In this document: one piece after another, positions 23,001-34,700 of the stretch
How the letters are laid out: the number at the start of each line of letters is the position of its first letter
How positions within the stretch are numbered: position 1 is the first letter of the stretch
DNA from: Apostichopus japonicus
Lineage: Eukaryota; Echinodermata; Holothuroidea; Aspidochirotida; Stichopodidae
Length of the DNA stretch: 64,000 nucleotides
NCBI RefSeq assembly: GCF_037975245.1
Contig: NC_092568.1
Location: 19,202,001-19,266,000 of the forward strand
Reading direction: 5' to 3'
Notes under the pieces: model-generated
What the model was told of the DNA's origin: nothing
The model's input: only the letters and a program-made list of their open reading frames with translations
Database searches by the model: none
Made by a program: the position numbers and the translations under genes

Positions 23001-23132
23001 ATGTAGAGATCGCAGTGTTCGATGCACACACCAAGCAGAGGATTGTTTTTCTTTACGCTCACCTTTAAATGTAGCACATAACTCTGGCATTTCCCACCTC
23101 TTGAGTACTGCGCTAACAAATTCGTCAGCCAT
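20030..23132 (-). pseudogene. Broken SAM-domain (SAMD3-like) gene inside the TIR element
   Basis: Exon 1 (23132-23063) starts ATG and encodes MADEFVSAVLKRWEMPELC, resembling the first helices of a SAM domain, then a GTGAGC donor. Exon 2 (22366-22209) follows the acceptor TTTCCTACAG; its last part reads IPNWLNFLHLEKTLDALTD before GTAAGC. Exon 3 (21118-21003) follows CTCTTTTACAG and continues in the same phase with DEKKNLAFFLLSLLFRGWAK to a GTAAGC donor. Exon 4 (20349 to about 20030) follows AATTTGCAG and encodes SKDERPQPFILCLEESKG, then SSLLTAVDYLF and SHYVLDINFQSQ. The latter resemble the C-terminal part of SAMD3-like proteins that are abundant in fish and marine invertebrates. Exon 4 changes frame near its start and again near TAVDYLF, and exon 2 does not read through in one frame. 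The copy is therefore broken. The family name rests on recalled similarity. Confidence 0.55.
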
Positions 23133-23212
23133 TGTGTAAGTTATAACACGTTCACTATATACGATCTACTCATGATGCATGCACATCGCGCAAAGTACCA
23201 GTATAGTAATGG

Positions 23213-23410
23213 CGCAAAAATGCTGGTTTTTGCACAACATTGGGCAAATCAAGCTTGTTTGCCCAACAGAAAGTAACAATAAACTACATCTTAATTTTTG
23301 CACAACAAAGTTTACCCATATCAGTTGTGTAATTTCTTTTACTCAGTTGTTGGTTAATATTTACTCATATTGGGCAATGCTTTGTTTGCCCAACCAGTTT
23401 TGCCCAACAG
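23213..23410. repeat. Right subterminal TTGGGCAA/TTGCCCAA word array
   Basis: Mirror of the left array. TTGGGCAAATC, GTTTGCCCAAC, ATTGGGCAATGC and TTTGCCCAACAG lie within 200 bp of the right TIR. The start codon of the enclosed gene at 23132 lies only about 290 bp from the right end, so this array would also sit in its promoter. Confidence 0.75.
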
Positions 23411-24313
23411 TTTTTAGAGTGTACAGAACATCTTCGTTTGATGATGGCGCTTGATCTTTTTGTTCTGACAAGTGGATCAATTTTAACTTCCCGGTGCTCC
23501 TTATTTATCCTTCGGTTGTATGTGTTTGATATGTTTCGCTACATGATTGTCTTTTTTAATCAGTTCTATGTTACCAATGCTTTGCGATCGACCGTATCGT
23601 AGCATATGACCGTTTTCCTTGTGATTCCTTGGTGTACGTACACTGCTAAGTTTTCATATTCCTTCTATTCAATTTGTTGCAATTGATTCCTTTTTATCAT
23701 TTTAAGATAAGTGTGCCTTTCACATTTTACATCATTTTTCTTTCATGGTTATTTGTTTCATCGTTGTATTTTTTCCCCCAAACGGCCGCCCATAGCACGT
23801 ACACTGTTAAGTTTTCAGATACCTTCTATTCAATTTGTTGCAATTGATTCCTTTCATTATTTTTATTTCTCTTTTTAAGTGTGTTACGATTGTTACATTG
23901 GTATAACATATGTTTGTTTCAGTTTGCATTTTGCATATTCTTCTTTTTCATTTTTCTTTGTTTCATCGTTGTATTTTTTGCCCATACGGCTTTTGCATAC
24001 TGTTTGTAGTGACTATATACTAATTCCAAATTGTGCCAACAGAGTGCAATGATCATGGTGCATATATACCAGTTTACACAGTAGTTACTGTACCGGATAC
24101 GAGAATCGGGTGCCTTGTAAGTATATATGCACGGTACCTTTGCAAAAACAAACATAGCTTGCGTAACATCATGTAATGTACGACTATATCTACGACAAGG
24201 TAAACATATACATACAAGACGTAGGCTAGGACGATAGTGAATATGGAATTAGACTACCCACAAGATACGTACGTATCAGCAGTACCGGCGGAGTGAACTG
24301 GATAGTTGATACC

Positions 24314-27300
24314 ATGGCTTCTAAAGAACGAGACGACCAAGTCCGGGTCTTCCTTTGGGCACTTCCCAGGTCAGTTTCTACCGCAATGACCAAATGCATG
24401 AGCTTTGTTGACGAAGCACAGATTTGGTTTGAACCTTACCTCTACAGTTATCACAACGAGAAATTTCGAGATCCAGCATTTCTTCAGAAGTTTGCTGCAT
24501 CAAAGAAGGGTTCTGTGATGGAAAAAGTCATGAAGGAAATGAAACCAGTCTTAGAGGCGACGCCCCGTGGAAATCGCTTGGACAACGATCTTTTTGAGTA
24601 AGTATGAGTCGAGTAGGTACAACCTCCTCCCTCCCGCTCCCATCCCCCCCCCCCCTTCAAATCCATCGTCAGTCGTTGGAAAACGTTCAGTCGGGTAATT
24701 GTTTCTTCAAAGTTCAAAAGTATTTATTATCACAACCATTTCTTTAGACCTATTTATACTTAGCCTAGATATAATTTAAAGTTTAAATATGCATCAGAAT
24801 GCACTGATTTGGCCAGATCTAAACTTGGTACCAAACAGCCACGCCCCTCAGTGGCATACGCCTTTTTTTCTATCCGCATATACTTCCATAAATACATTTA
24901 CTATTTGCCTATAACAGAACTGTCATCAGTGAAACATTTCGTTACATGGTTATGTGTGTATCAATGTATTTATACTTACGATAAATAAGGTCAGGACATC
25001 ACGACAGACATCTGTTACAGCTGTTATGATCAGTGGCGGAGATTTCTTGTCAGAAGTGGGGGGGGGGGGGGAGGGTTGCAGGCCATTGATGAAATAAAAA
25101 GTCATAACTGCTGGCTCACTATAGGCTAAGTGGAGCGCCACCATAAGTTGGCGCGAAGTGCACAAGAATTGTTTTGGCAAATATTGCCTCCAAGATTGCA
25201 GTACATGGCACTGCCCAGGCCTGGAAAAGCTGCATTTAACCATTTCATATTTTGAAAATTGAAATCTCATGTTCTGTCACTGATGTGTTACTATAATGAA
25301 AAGCAAGATTTTTCGTTTTTTCATGTTGTATTCTCAATTTGTAAATAAACGGTCATCATGGATTATATAGCTAAGTTGGCCGTATCCAATCAACTTTTTC
25401 TGAATCGCATGCGCTCTACCAGTGCAACATATAGGATACAGTAAAATTAATTTCAATGCAGTTTTCCCGCGTGGGTGCAAAATATTCTGGAGTACCGTAT
25501 GTTGTTTTATTAGCTGTCCTTGATACTCTCAGTCAGTTACAGCATAATAGTTCTACACTAACCATATCACAGGTTTACACACAGGAACAAAGTCTCAAAC
25601 TTAATTTACATTTGAGTTCAGGTGAGTTTTCACATGATTCAAGTGAAGGTTCCAAACATATTCTTTCTTGTTTGCGACCTTCCTGCAAATTCCCGAGCTA
25701 GTTGGATAATGTCCACTGCATCCAGCTTTTTCTTGTGCACATTACATACGGCCACATGGTTGACGTCAGTTATGCATGACTATCGTGCCGTGCGGTCTAA
25801 ACAAACTTAAAACAAATTAAACTTAAACCAATTAACAAGCATAAACCATAACGCTATAGGCTTTTGAATCGATCATGTTTTGATCATTCTTTTCTTTATT
25901 TTTGTTTGGAATTTCACTCTTTATGACCCACGAACAAGTCTGACCATGATTATAGGCCAACATACTTGCATTTGTAGAGAGATTCCTTTCGTAAATATGA
26001 CTCGATTAAAAACAGTAGTGCCCAAATCGAAATTGTGTGGGCCGGTGGCCATAGCAAGTTAGCAACGGGCAATTATTTCAATCTACAGTCATCACATACT
26101 CCAAACTTTGCCAAAATAGTCCTAACTCCTAAGGTAGTCCCCTACAACACAACCAATGTAATTATCAATTCATGCCTAAAAACAATAAGAGTACATTTTT
26201 ACCAAACGGTGCTGTGTAACAGTGTAAGACGTAAGGCACGTGCGGTGAAATCGACCTCGCAATGATAGTGCCAATGCGCGCTAGCCTAGCGACAGATTTC
26301 GACACTCATATTGCCTACGTACATGTACTTAGACACACCTCGTTGAAGTTGGCAAGTGTATACAGTTCCAAAGCTATTCAACAGCAACAAAACGTTATTT
26401 TGTGTATGTCTGTTGTGGGGTGAAGTTAGCGCTATGAGGTACAAGTTCCAATGCGCAAGGTGGGGGAAAGGGGCTAGAATAATGTGTGGGTCAATTCTAA
26501 CTCGGTTTTCGGTCGTTAATTGTTGATGTACCAGGTAAAAGGTTGAAATGACTTTAACAATTTCAAATGTAATAATTTGATTTATTATGCCATTTGGAGC
26601 ACATAACATAGGCTATAACAGAATATTACTGGCAAAAACTAGGGGGGGGCGGTGATTGTGTGGGCCAACCCCCACTCTTCAAAAAGTGGGGGGTTAACCC
26701 CCACCCCCCACCCCCCTCCCCACTCCCCCCCTGTTTCTCCGCCCATGGTTATGATTTCTTAACGAATGAAACATTACATGTGTTGACAAGAATTAAGGCC
26801 TATCACAGTCATCAGTATTGGTACCAAAGTTTAGCATGCTAGAAATGCTAAAAGTTTTCAAAGGTTTATTATTCGTCTAAAGATTTACGACTATCTTTCC
26901 CAATTTATCACTTTATGTTTTTATATATATATATATATATGTTTTTAGCCACTGAGATTCCAGTTAGAGATATAATAATCAGCGCATTGAAATATAACAC
27001 AAGTTGGAATTAAGTGTAGCAAAGTGTTGTTCAGATTCGAGCACAAAACTCGTACCATACTGATGACCTTGAATGGTATGAATTGATTAAATGCATCAAC
27101 ATATAAAATGGATACCTATTATAAAATCATAATCATATAAAACTGCATGAGTAACGGGGGGAATTTCTTCATTTGTATGACGGGCCTTCTGCATCAGATC
27201 AGTGGGAATAGGTATATACCAATTTAAGTCGGTATGTGTCAATTTAACTCCAAGTGTATCGGCTTAAATCGACAAATAATCGATTTGCCTCATTAACATA

Positions 27301-28368
27301 TTTAATATCAGTGATTTCAAATGATCATAAGTGGAAATAAATCGATATAGCCTACGTTGATTTATACTAGTATAAGTCGACTTAAATTTACATATTGCGA
27401 TTTGAATGAGTATATTCGATTCCCGTGATCTGATTAAGAGGTCCAGCTATATTCTTTGTAAACAACTGTTGCGACACTACTGGTGAATAGAAGTCACATT
27501 GCATATACCATGGAACCTTCGGTCTCTGGTTCTTGCCAAAATAAATTCTTTACTCATTTAAATTTCTTTGTAATTTCCCAGCCAGTCTTCCGTTAATTCA
27601 TATACTCCTAGAACCATTATGTTAGCAGGTACTTTTTCACTGAACCCAGCCAAGCAAGACCCCTTTCTTCAGTGTGTTAAATACCAAGTAATTCAAGATT
27701 TTCAATGTTTTTGTAACTTTCGCAGATTTCCTTGGGTGAAGACACAACTCGAGAATGAGGACTCAGAGAAGAAAGTCATCTTTGTTAAAGATATGGCTCA
27801 CGTTTTAAACCAGCGGTATGAACATTTACCAATCGCAACGAGCAAGTTTCGTCATACATTTCTCATACGAGATCCACACCGAATGTACCCATCATTCCGT
27901 AAAATGATGGGAGTTATGCTCTCTGAGGATGAGAAGGAAACAATGGATATAACAAAGGAAGATGAATTCTATGATACAGAGCAGATCTACAAATACACAT
28001 ACGATTTATGGAAGTATACAAAGGAAAACTTGGATCCCGATGCCCTTATCATCGATGGAACAGAACTGACAACCCATCCGGAGAAACTTCTACCGAAGTA
28101 CTTTGAAGCTCTTGGTATCCCATACAAAGCGGAATACTTGCAGTGGGATGAAAATCCTGAGATTCTCATCCAGTGGAAGGCATCATTTGAGTCATTAGTC
28201 GGTGCTTACTTGGCAAATGTGATCAAGTCAGCCGCGCATAGTACTCATTTCATCCCAGAGGCAGGGGAGGCTCCATCTCGCGAGAGTTTGACCCCTGACA
28301 TCATCAAATGTATTGATGCCTCCCTTCCATATTATAAGGAGATGTTTGAGCACAGAATCAAGCCTTAA
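24314..28368 (+). CDS. P-loop sulfotransferase-like protein, copy A (308 aa, two exons)
   Basis: CDS joins 24314-24597 and 27726-28368. The start ATG sits in ACCATGG; an in-frame GTG upstream at 24293 is not used. The donor is GTAAGT and the acceptor TTTCGCAG; the split codon GA|A gives Glu95. Residues 11-24 (RVFLWALPRSVSTA) form the 5'-phosphosulfate-binding loop of sulfotransferases, with PRS replacing the usual PRSGT. FLIRDPHRMYPSF (about 140-152) matches the 3'-phosphate-binding RDP...S motif. Together they indicate a cytosolic PAPS-binding fold; no signal peptide or membrane anchor is present, and 308 residues is a normal length. Similar P-loop proteins are common in sea urchins and amphioxus and are often named after plant branched-chain aminotransferase-like fusions. 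The acceptor substrate cannot be read from sequence. Both P-loop and RDP motifs are intact, so the protein is probably active. Confidence 0.88.
25031..25282. mobile_element. Small TIR element in the intron of copy A
   Basis: Starts CAGTGGCGGAGATTTC and ends GAAATCTCATGTTCTGTCACTG, an inverted pair with a 6-base extra segment. It contains a G-run (25059-25071) and, in reverse orientation, the GCGCTCC...GTTGGCGCGAAGTGC module shared with 8200-8310 and 9285-9390. The matching copy at 32437-32687 shows that it was present before the duplication. Confidence 0.55.
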
Positions 28369-29735
28369 TGTCAAGTAAACACCATATTTTAATACAAAAA
28401 TTAGTTTCTCCTATATATTCTTTCCCTATATTTGTAAATGATTAAAAAATATATATTTGCCTCATTGATTTATTTACAGTAAGTATCCAGTAGGGACGAA
28501 AAGCTGTTTGCGCGGTGGAGGGAGAGGGGGGGGGGGTTGAAGCGGGAGTGGAGGTGGGATGAAGGTATTCTCTTTCTGTAAGAAACTATAGCATTTACCA
28601 TTTGGAAAACTTATTGGTTATTTAGCATGCTAAAATTAGGAAGGGAATGTAGGTAACATTTTGCACCGTAGATTATATCCATAGCGTCGTTCGATTTTAT
28701 GCCATTAACCGATCGGTATAGGAAATTTTCAGAATGGAAGATACCCTAGGATTGTAACTGGTGACAGCTATTATAATTCAAACTAAATAATTCCTGAAAT
28801 CACTGAAGCCGATTTCCAAACAAATCACGCACTCCCTGCACACGCATCCCAAGCAACACGCACAACCAACACATGCATAAACAATCTTAACACCATCATA
28901 CACGCACAGTCGACGCACACATTACTTCAATAACACATCATCACAGCAGGGTACAAGCAATTAAAAGTTTATGAAATATGGGATTTCAAAATATGTTATG
29001 CAAAGGCAGTGAAAAGAAGTGCATTGGTCCAAGTTCTGGCAGTTGTTACAGCTTGTTCTGACGCTGAAATAAAGGTGAAACAATAAAATAACTCAGAAGG
29101 TCTTTCCTCTTATTGAAATGATTTTCGTTTACCTTATTATTGTTTGTCATTTTTTTGTCATAAATCTTCAATATTTGTTTAAATATGATTAATAAGACGA
29201 AGCACTGTATGTTATCGAAAAAGAAGAAGATTAACAAAGTAACCGCAAAATGCGTTCAAACCTCACTCTGCGTTTAACTGACCCTTTGCATGGTTCTTGA
29301 CCAAAGCACGTCTTATTGGTCCCATAGATTAGCGTCACTTTTGCAGCGACGAAACATGATGGACCCAATTTCTTCAGGTTCAGAATACTTCTTTGTAGTG
29401 GCGAATTTAGGCCTTCTAGCTATTTAGTTAATACTGAGTTGAAATCATTTTCCATATTAGAATGAAAAATATGAAACTGCGCCATCCCCCAATGCGCATA
29501 TTACAACAGGAGATAAAAGCAAAGCTTATCATACATAGGCCAATCGACATTGGGTCCAAGTTCTTACCAACTTTTATAGGTGATGTTACAACAGCCCTGA
29601 AACAATCTTCAAAACCTTGAGAGAAAGCTAGAAATAAAACTAAACCTGTTGCAATATGTAAAGTCGAAGTACATAAAACCTCGATATTTTGGGAGAGAGA
29701 AAAAAAAAACAATAATCAGGAGATAAAATATAAAA

Positions 29736-29812
29736 TCGAGATGCAAACTTTTGGTATGATCATACCAAAAGTTTGACATCTCGATTTCAAAAAGTTGGGA
29801 CTCGAGTCCCAA
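29736..29812. repeat. Two adjacent near-perfect palindromes
   Basis: First palindrome 29736-29783 has the core AAACTTTTGGTATGA with its mirror (29745-29774 perfect) and TCGAGATG/CATCTCGA shoulders. Second is TTGGGACTCGAGTCCCAA at 29795-29812, flanked by A and T runs. The corresponding site in copy B (about 37948-37985) keeps only a fragment. Possibly MITE ends or cruciform-forming sequence. Confidence 0.6.
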
Positions 29813-30223
29813 TTTTTTTAGGAATAAGTCGAATTATGATATGATATGTCGAAACTCCTACTTGTTTCTGGAAATTGTCACCGTTAGCATTTCGCCCAAA
29901 ATAGAAAAAAAAGGGGAAAAAAGGAAATAGGAAAACTGATGACGAAAGCTTTAGTAATATTTCTAAAAAAAAATAGAAATTCCTGTATTCTATAGGCCCT
30001 AAAACTTTTAGAAAATAGTTGATATTTGAAGACCATAAGATTTGAAATTACAAGTAGAAATTTCGGTATAAACAGCCGGAAAATTTTAGAACTGAATTTG
30101 GTACTAAAATAAGGTGAATGTTGAGATAAAATATTCAAATTTCCATGATCCCATCTGGGCCCGTACTGTACCATCTACAAAACTAAAATTCCTCTGAGGA
30201 AACCCTGTCGTTTTTATTTCTCA

Positions 30224-30511
30224 TCACTGTTCAATAGGTTCCTGAACCACCGTGTCTATGCTAACTTGAAACACATAGTTAACGAACTTATGAACTGACA
30301 TGGTACATTAAAGACCCCTGGGAGTCTTAACCACATATGACACTGGGTAGGGGACGTATATATGTTGCGAAAATTCTCCATAAGAAATGTTTTCTTTATA
30401 CTTTTTAGAGGGAAAAGGGTGGATGGAATAAGATGAGCAAGGGTAGGGCCGGATTGAAACTGAAGTTAGAGAATGCAATTGCTGGGATATATGGCCTTAT
30501 TAAATATGGCC
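30224..30511. other. Unique spacer between the two duplicated units
   Basis: About 290 bp with no match in the other unit that I could see and no gene. It marks the junction between duplicate copies. Confidence 0.5.
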
Positions 30512-31718
30512 TTTTAAATTATTCTCTTTCATATAAAGGCAGAACAAACAATGATGGTAACTGATAATATGCTTAAACAAGCATTACATTAGGTACTTTT
30601 ACCTATTCTCTCCGACAATGGTTAACCTTTTCGAGCGGATGTACACTTCTCTAATTGTGGTGCGGTACCTAATACGTTACATCTTTGTTTTATGGTGGCG
30701 CTTGCCCTTTTTGTTATGAGCACTCGTTGGTTTCGGGTGAGCGTTCGTTTTGATTTCGGCGTACGAATGTTCTTTTGCTTACAGAACATCTTCGTTTTAT
30801 GATGGCGCTTGATCTTTTGTTCTGACAAGTGGATCAATTTTGACTTCCCGGTGCTCCTTATTTATCCTTCGGTTGTATGTGTTTGATATGTTTCGCTACA
30901 TGATTGTCTTTTTTAATCAGTTCTATGTTACCAATGCTTTGCGATCGACCGTATCGTAGCATATGACCGTTTTCCTTGTGATTCCTTGGTGTACGTACAC
31001 TGCTAAGTTTTCAGATTCCTTTCTATTCCATTTTTTTTGCAATTGATTCCTTTCATTATTTTTACATAAGTGTGCCTTTCACATTTTTACATCATTTTTC
31101 TTTCATGGTTATTTGTTTCATCGTTGTATGTTTTTCCCAAACGGCCGCCCATACACTGTTAAGTTTTCAGATACCTTCTATTCAATTTGTTGCAATTGAC
31201 TCCTTTCATTATTTTTATTTCTCTTTTTAAATGTGCCTTTCACGATTGTTACATTGGTATATCATATGTTTGTTTCATTTTGCATATTTCTTCTTTTTCA
31301 TTTTTCTTTCATGTTTATTTGTTTCGTCGTTTTATTTTTTGCCCATACGGCTTTTGCATACCGTTTGTTGTGATGATATACCAATTCCAAATTGTGCCAA
31401 CCGCAGAGTGCAATGATCATGGTGCATATATACCAGTTTACACAGTAGTGACGGTACTGAACTGAATACGAGAATCGGGTGCCCTGTAACTACCTGCACG
31501 GTACCTAAGCAAATACAAATACAAACGTAGCATCATGCAATGTACGACTACTGATATCTCACTGACACTTACAAAGGTCAGTGCTATATATATATATCTA
31601 CGACAAGGTAAACATGCATAAAAGTATAGGCTAGGACGATAATGAATATGGAATTAGACTACCCACAAGATACGTACGTATCAGCAGTACCGGCGGAGTG
31701 AACTGGATAGTTGATAAC

Positions 31719-34700
31719 ATGGCTTCTAAAGAACGAGACGACCAAGTCCGGGTCTTCCTTTGGGCACTTCCCAGGTCAGTTTCTACCGCTATGACCAAAT
31801 GCATGAGCTTTGTCGACGAAGCACAGATTTGGTTTGAACCTTACCTCTACAGTTATCACAACGAGAAATTTCGAGATCCAGCATTTCTTCAGAAGTTTGC
31901 TGCATCAAAGAAGGGTTCTATGATGGAAAAAGCCATGAAGGAAATGAAACCAGTCTTAGAGGCGACACCCCGTGGAAATCGCTTGGACAACGATCTTTTT
32001 GAGTAAGTATGAGTCGAGCATATACAACCTCCTCCCTCCCACTCCCACCCCCCCCCCTTCAAATCCATCGTCAGTCATTGGAAAACGTTCAGTCGGGTAA
32101 TTGTTTCTTCAAAGTTCAAAAGTATTTATTATCACAACCATTCCTTTAGACCTATTTATACTTAGCCTAGATATAATTTAAAGTTTAAATATGCATCAGA
32201 ATGCACTGATTTGGCCAGATCTAAACTTGGTACCAAACAGCCACGCCCCTCAGTGGCATACGGCTTTTTTTTTTTCTATCCGCATATACTTCCATAAATA
32301 CATTTACTATTAGCCTATAACAGAACTGTCATCAGTGAAACATTTCGTTACATGGTTATGTGTGTATCAATGTATTTATACTTACGATAAATAAGGTCAG
32401 GACATCACGACAGACATCTGTTACAGCTGTTATGATCAGTGGCGGAGATTGCTTGTCAGAAGTGGGGGGGGGGGGGGGGGTTGCAGGCCATTGATGAAAT
32501 AAAAAGTCATAACTGCTGGCTCACTATAGGCTAAGTGGAGCGCCACCATAAGTTGGCGCGAAGTGCACAAGAATTGTTTTGGCAAATATTGCCTCCAAGA
32601 TTGCAGTACATGGCACTGCCCAGGCCTGGAAAGGCTGCATTTAACCATTTCATATTTTGAAAATTGAAATCTCATGTTCTGTCACTGATGTGTTACTATA
32701 ATGAAAAGCAAGATTTTTCGTTTTTTCATGTTGTATTCTCAACTTGTAAATAAACGGTCATCATGGATTATATAGCCTATTGGCCGTATCCAATCAACTT
32801 TTTCTGAATCGCATGCGCTCTACCAGTGCAACATATAGGATACAGTAAAATTAATTTCAATGCAGTTTTCCCGCGTGGGTGCAAAATATTCTGGAGTACC
32901 GTATGTTGTTTTATTAGCTGTCCTTGATACTCTCAGTCAGTTACAGCATAATAGTTCTACACTAACCATATCACAGGTTTACACACAGGAACAAAGTCTC
33001 AAACCTAATTTACATTTGAGTTCAGGTGAGTTTTCACATGATTCAAGTGAAGTTTCCCGAAACATATTCTTTCTTGTTTGCGACCTTCCTGCAAATTCCC
33101 GAGCTAGTTGGATAATGTCCACTGCATCCAGCTTTTTCTTGTGCACATTACATACGGCCACATGGTTGACGTCAGTTATGCATGACTATCGTGCCGTGCG
33201 GTCTAAACAAACTTAAAACAAATTAAACTTAAACCAATTAACAAACATAAACCATAACGCTATAGGCTTTTGAATCGATCATGTTTTGATCATGCTTTTC
33301 TTTATTTTTGTTTGGAATTTCACTCTTTATGACCCACGAACAAGTCTGACCATGATTATAGGCCAACATACTTGCATTTGTAGAGAGTTTCCTTTCGTAA
33401 ATATGACTCGATTAAAAACAGTAGTGCCCAAATCGAAATTGTGTGGGCCGGTGGCCATAGCAAGTTAGCAACGGGCAGTTATTTCAATCTACAGTCATCA
33501 CATACTCCAAACTTTGCCAAAATAGTCCTAACTCCTAAGGTAGTCCCCTACAACACAACCAATGTAATTATCAATTCATGCCTAAAAACAATAAGAGTAC
33601 ATTTTTACCAAACGGTGCTGTGTAACAGTGTAAGACGTAAGACACGTGCGGCGAAATCGACCTCGCAATGATTGTGCCAATGCGCGCTAGCCTAGCGACA
33701 GATTTCGACACTCATATTGCCTACGTATACATGTACTTAGAAACACCTCGTTGAAGTTGGCAAGTGTACAGTTCCAAAGCTATTCAACAGCAACAAAACG
33801 TTATTTTGTGTATGTAATAATGTTTGTAATTGTAAATGTAATAATTTGATTTATTATGCCATTTGGAGCACATAACATAGGAACAGAACATTACTGGCAA
33901 AAACTAGGGGGGGGGGGTGATTGTGTGGGCCAACCCCCACTCTTCAAAAAGTGGGGGGTTAAACCCCCCCCCCACCCCCCCTGTTTCTCCGCCCATGGTT
34001 ATGATTTCTTAACGAATGAAACATTACATGTGTTGACAAGAATTAAGTACTTTCACTGTCATCAGTATTGGTACCAAAGTTTAGCATGCTAGAAATGCTA
34101 AAAGTTTTCAAAGGTTTATTATTCGTCTAAAGATTTACGACTATCTTTCCCAATTTATCACTTTATGTTTTTATATATATATATATATGTTTTTAGCCAC
34201 TGAGATTCCAGTTAGAGATATAATAATCAGCACATTGAAATATAACACAAGTCGGAATTAAGTGTAGCAAAGTGTTGTTCAGATTCGAGCACAAAACTCG
34301 TACCATACTGATGACCTTGAATGGTATGAATTGATTAAATGCATCAACATATAAAATGGATACCGATTATTAAATCATAATCATATAAAACTGCATGCAT
34401 GATAATGAGAACCGGGGAAGTTCTCCATTTGTATGACGGGCCTTCTGTATCAGATCAATGGGAATAGGTATACCAATTTTAGTCGGTTTGCGTCAATTTA
34501 ACTCCACGTGTATCGGCTTAAATCGACAAATAATCGATTTGCCTCATTAACATATTTAATATCAGTGATTTCAAATGATCATAAGTGGAAAAAAAATCGA
34601 TATAGCCTACGTTGATATATAAGTCGACTTAAATTTACATATTGCGATTTGAATGATTATATTCGATTCCCCGTGATCTGATTAAGAGGTCCAGCTATAT

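Larger units (their letters stand above)
18693..23421 (-). mobile_element. 4.73-kb TIR element carrying a broken SAM-like gene, TA target duplication
   Basis: Left end CACTCTTAAAATTGTTGGGCA and right end TGCCCAACAGTTTTTAGAGTG are inverted complements with a few mismatches. The uninterrupted sequence in copy B (about 30774-30795) reads TTTTGCTTACAGAACATC. Here the left flank ends GCTTA and the right resumes TACAGAACATC, so exactly TA is duplicated (18691-18692 and 23422-23423). Each end holds an array of TTGGGCAA/TTGCCCAA words (18702-18975 and 23213-23410). Inside, on the minus strand, lies a spliced gene remnant (about 20030-23132). A TA duplication fits Tc1/mariner-like transposition, but no DDE transposase was seen, so the superfamily is open. 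Confidence 0.85.
18428..30223 (+). repeat. Segmental duplication copy A (with a 4.7-kb insertion)
   Basis: From TTTAAATTATGCTCTTTCAT at about 18428 to GTCGTTTTTATTTCTC at about 30223 this block matches 30512-38357 in order and orientation at roughly 95-98% over aligned parts by eye. It covers the upstream region, both exons, the 3.1-kb intron and about 1.8 kb downstream of the sulfotransferase-like gene. Differences are an element insertion at 18693-23421, a segment of about 125 bp near 26405-26530 missing from copy B, and two stretches missing here that are present in copy B (36092-36822 and 37352-37545). Confidence 0.9.

Noticed and set aside
25456-25701. Plus-strand frame inside the sulfotransferase intron, open in both copies
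   Set aside because: The two copies differ by a frameshifting change in this frame (25646 region versus 33053 region), which argues against coding constraint.
27987-28169. Minus-strand frame inside sulfotransferase exon 2 (and its twin at 35263-35445)
   Set aside because: Shadow of the real plus-strand exon.
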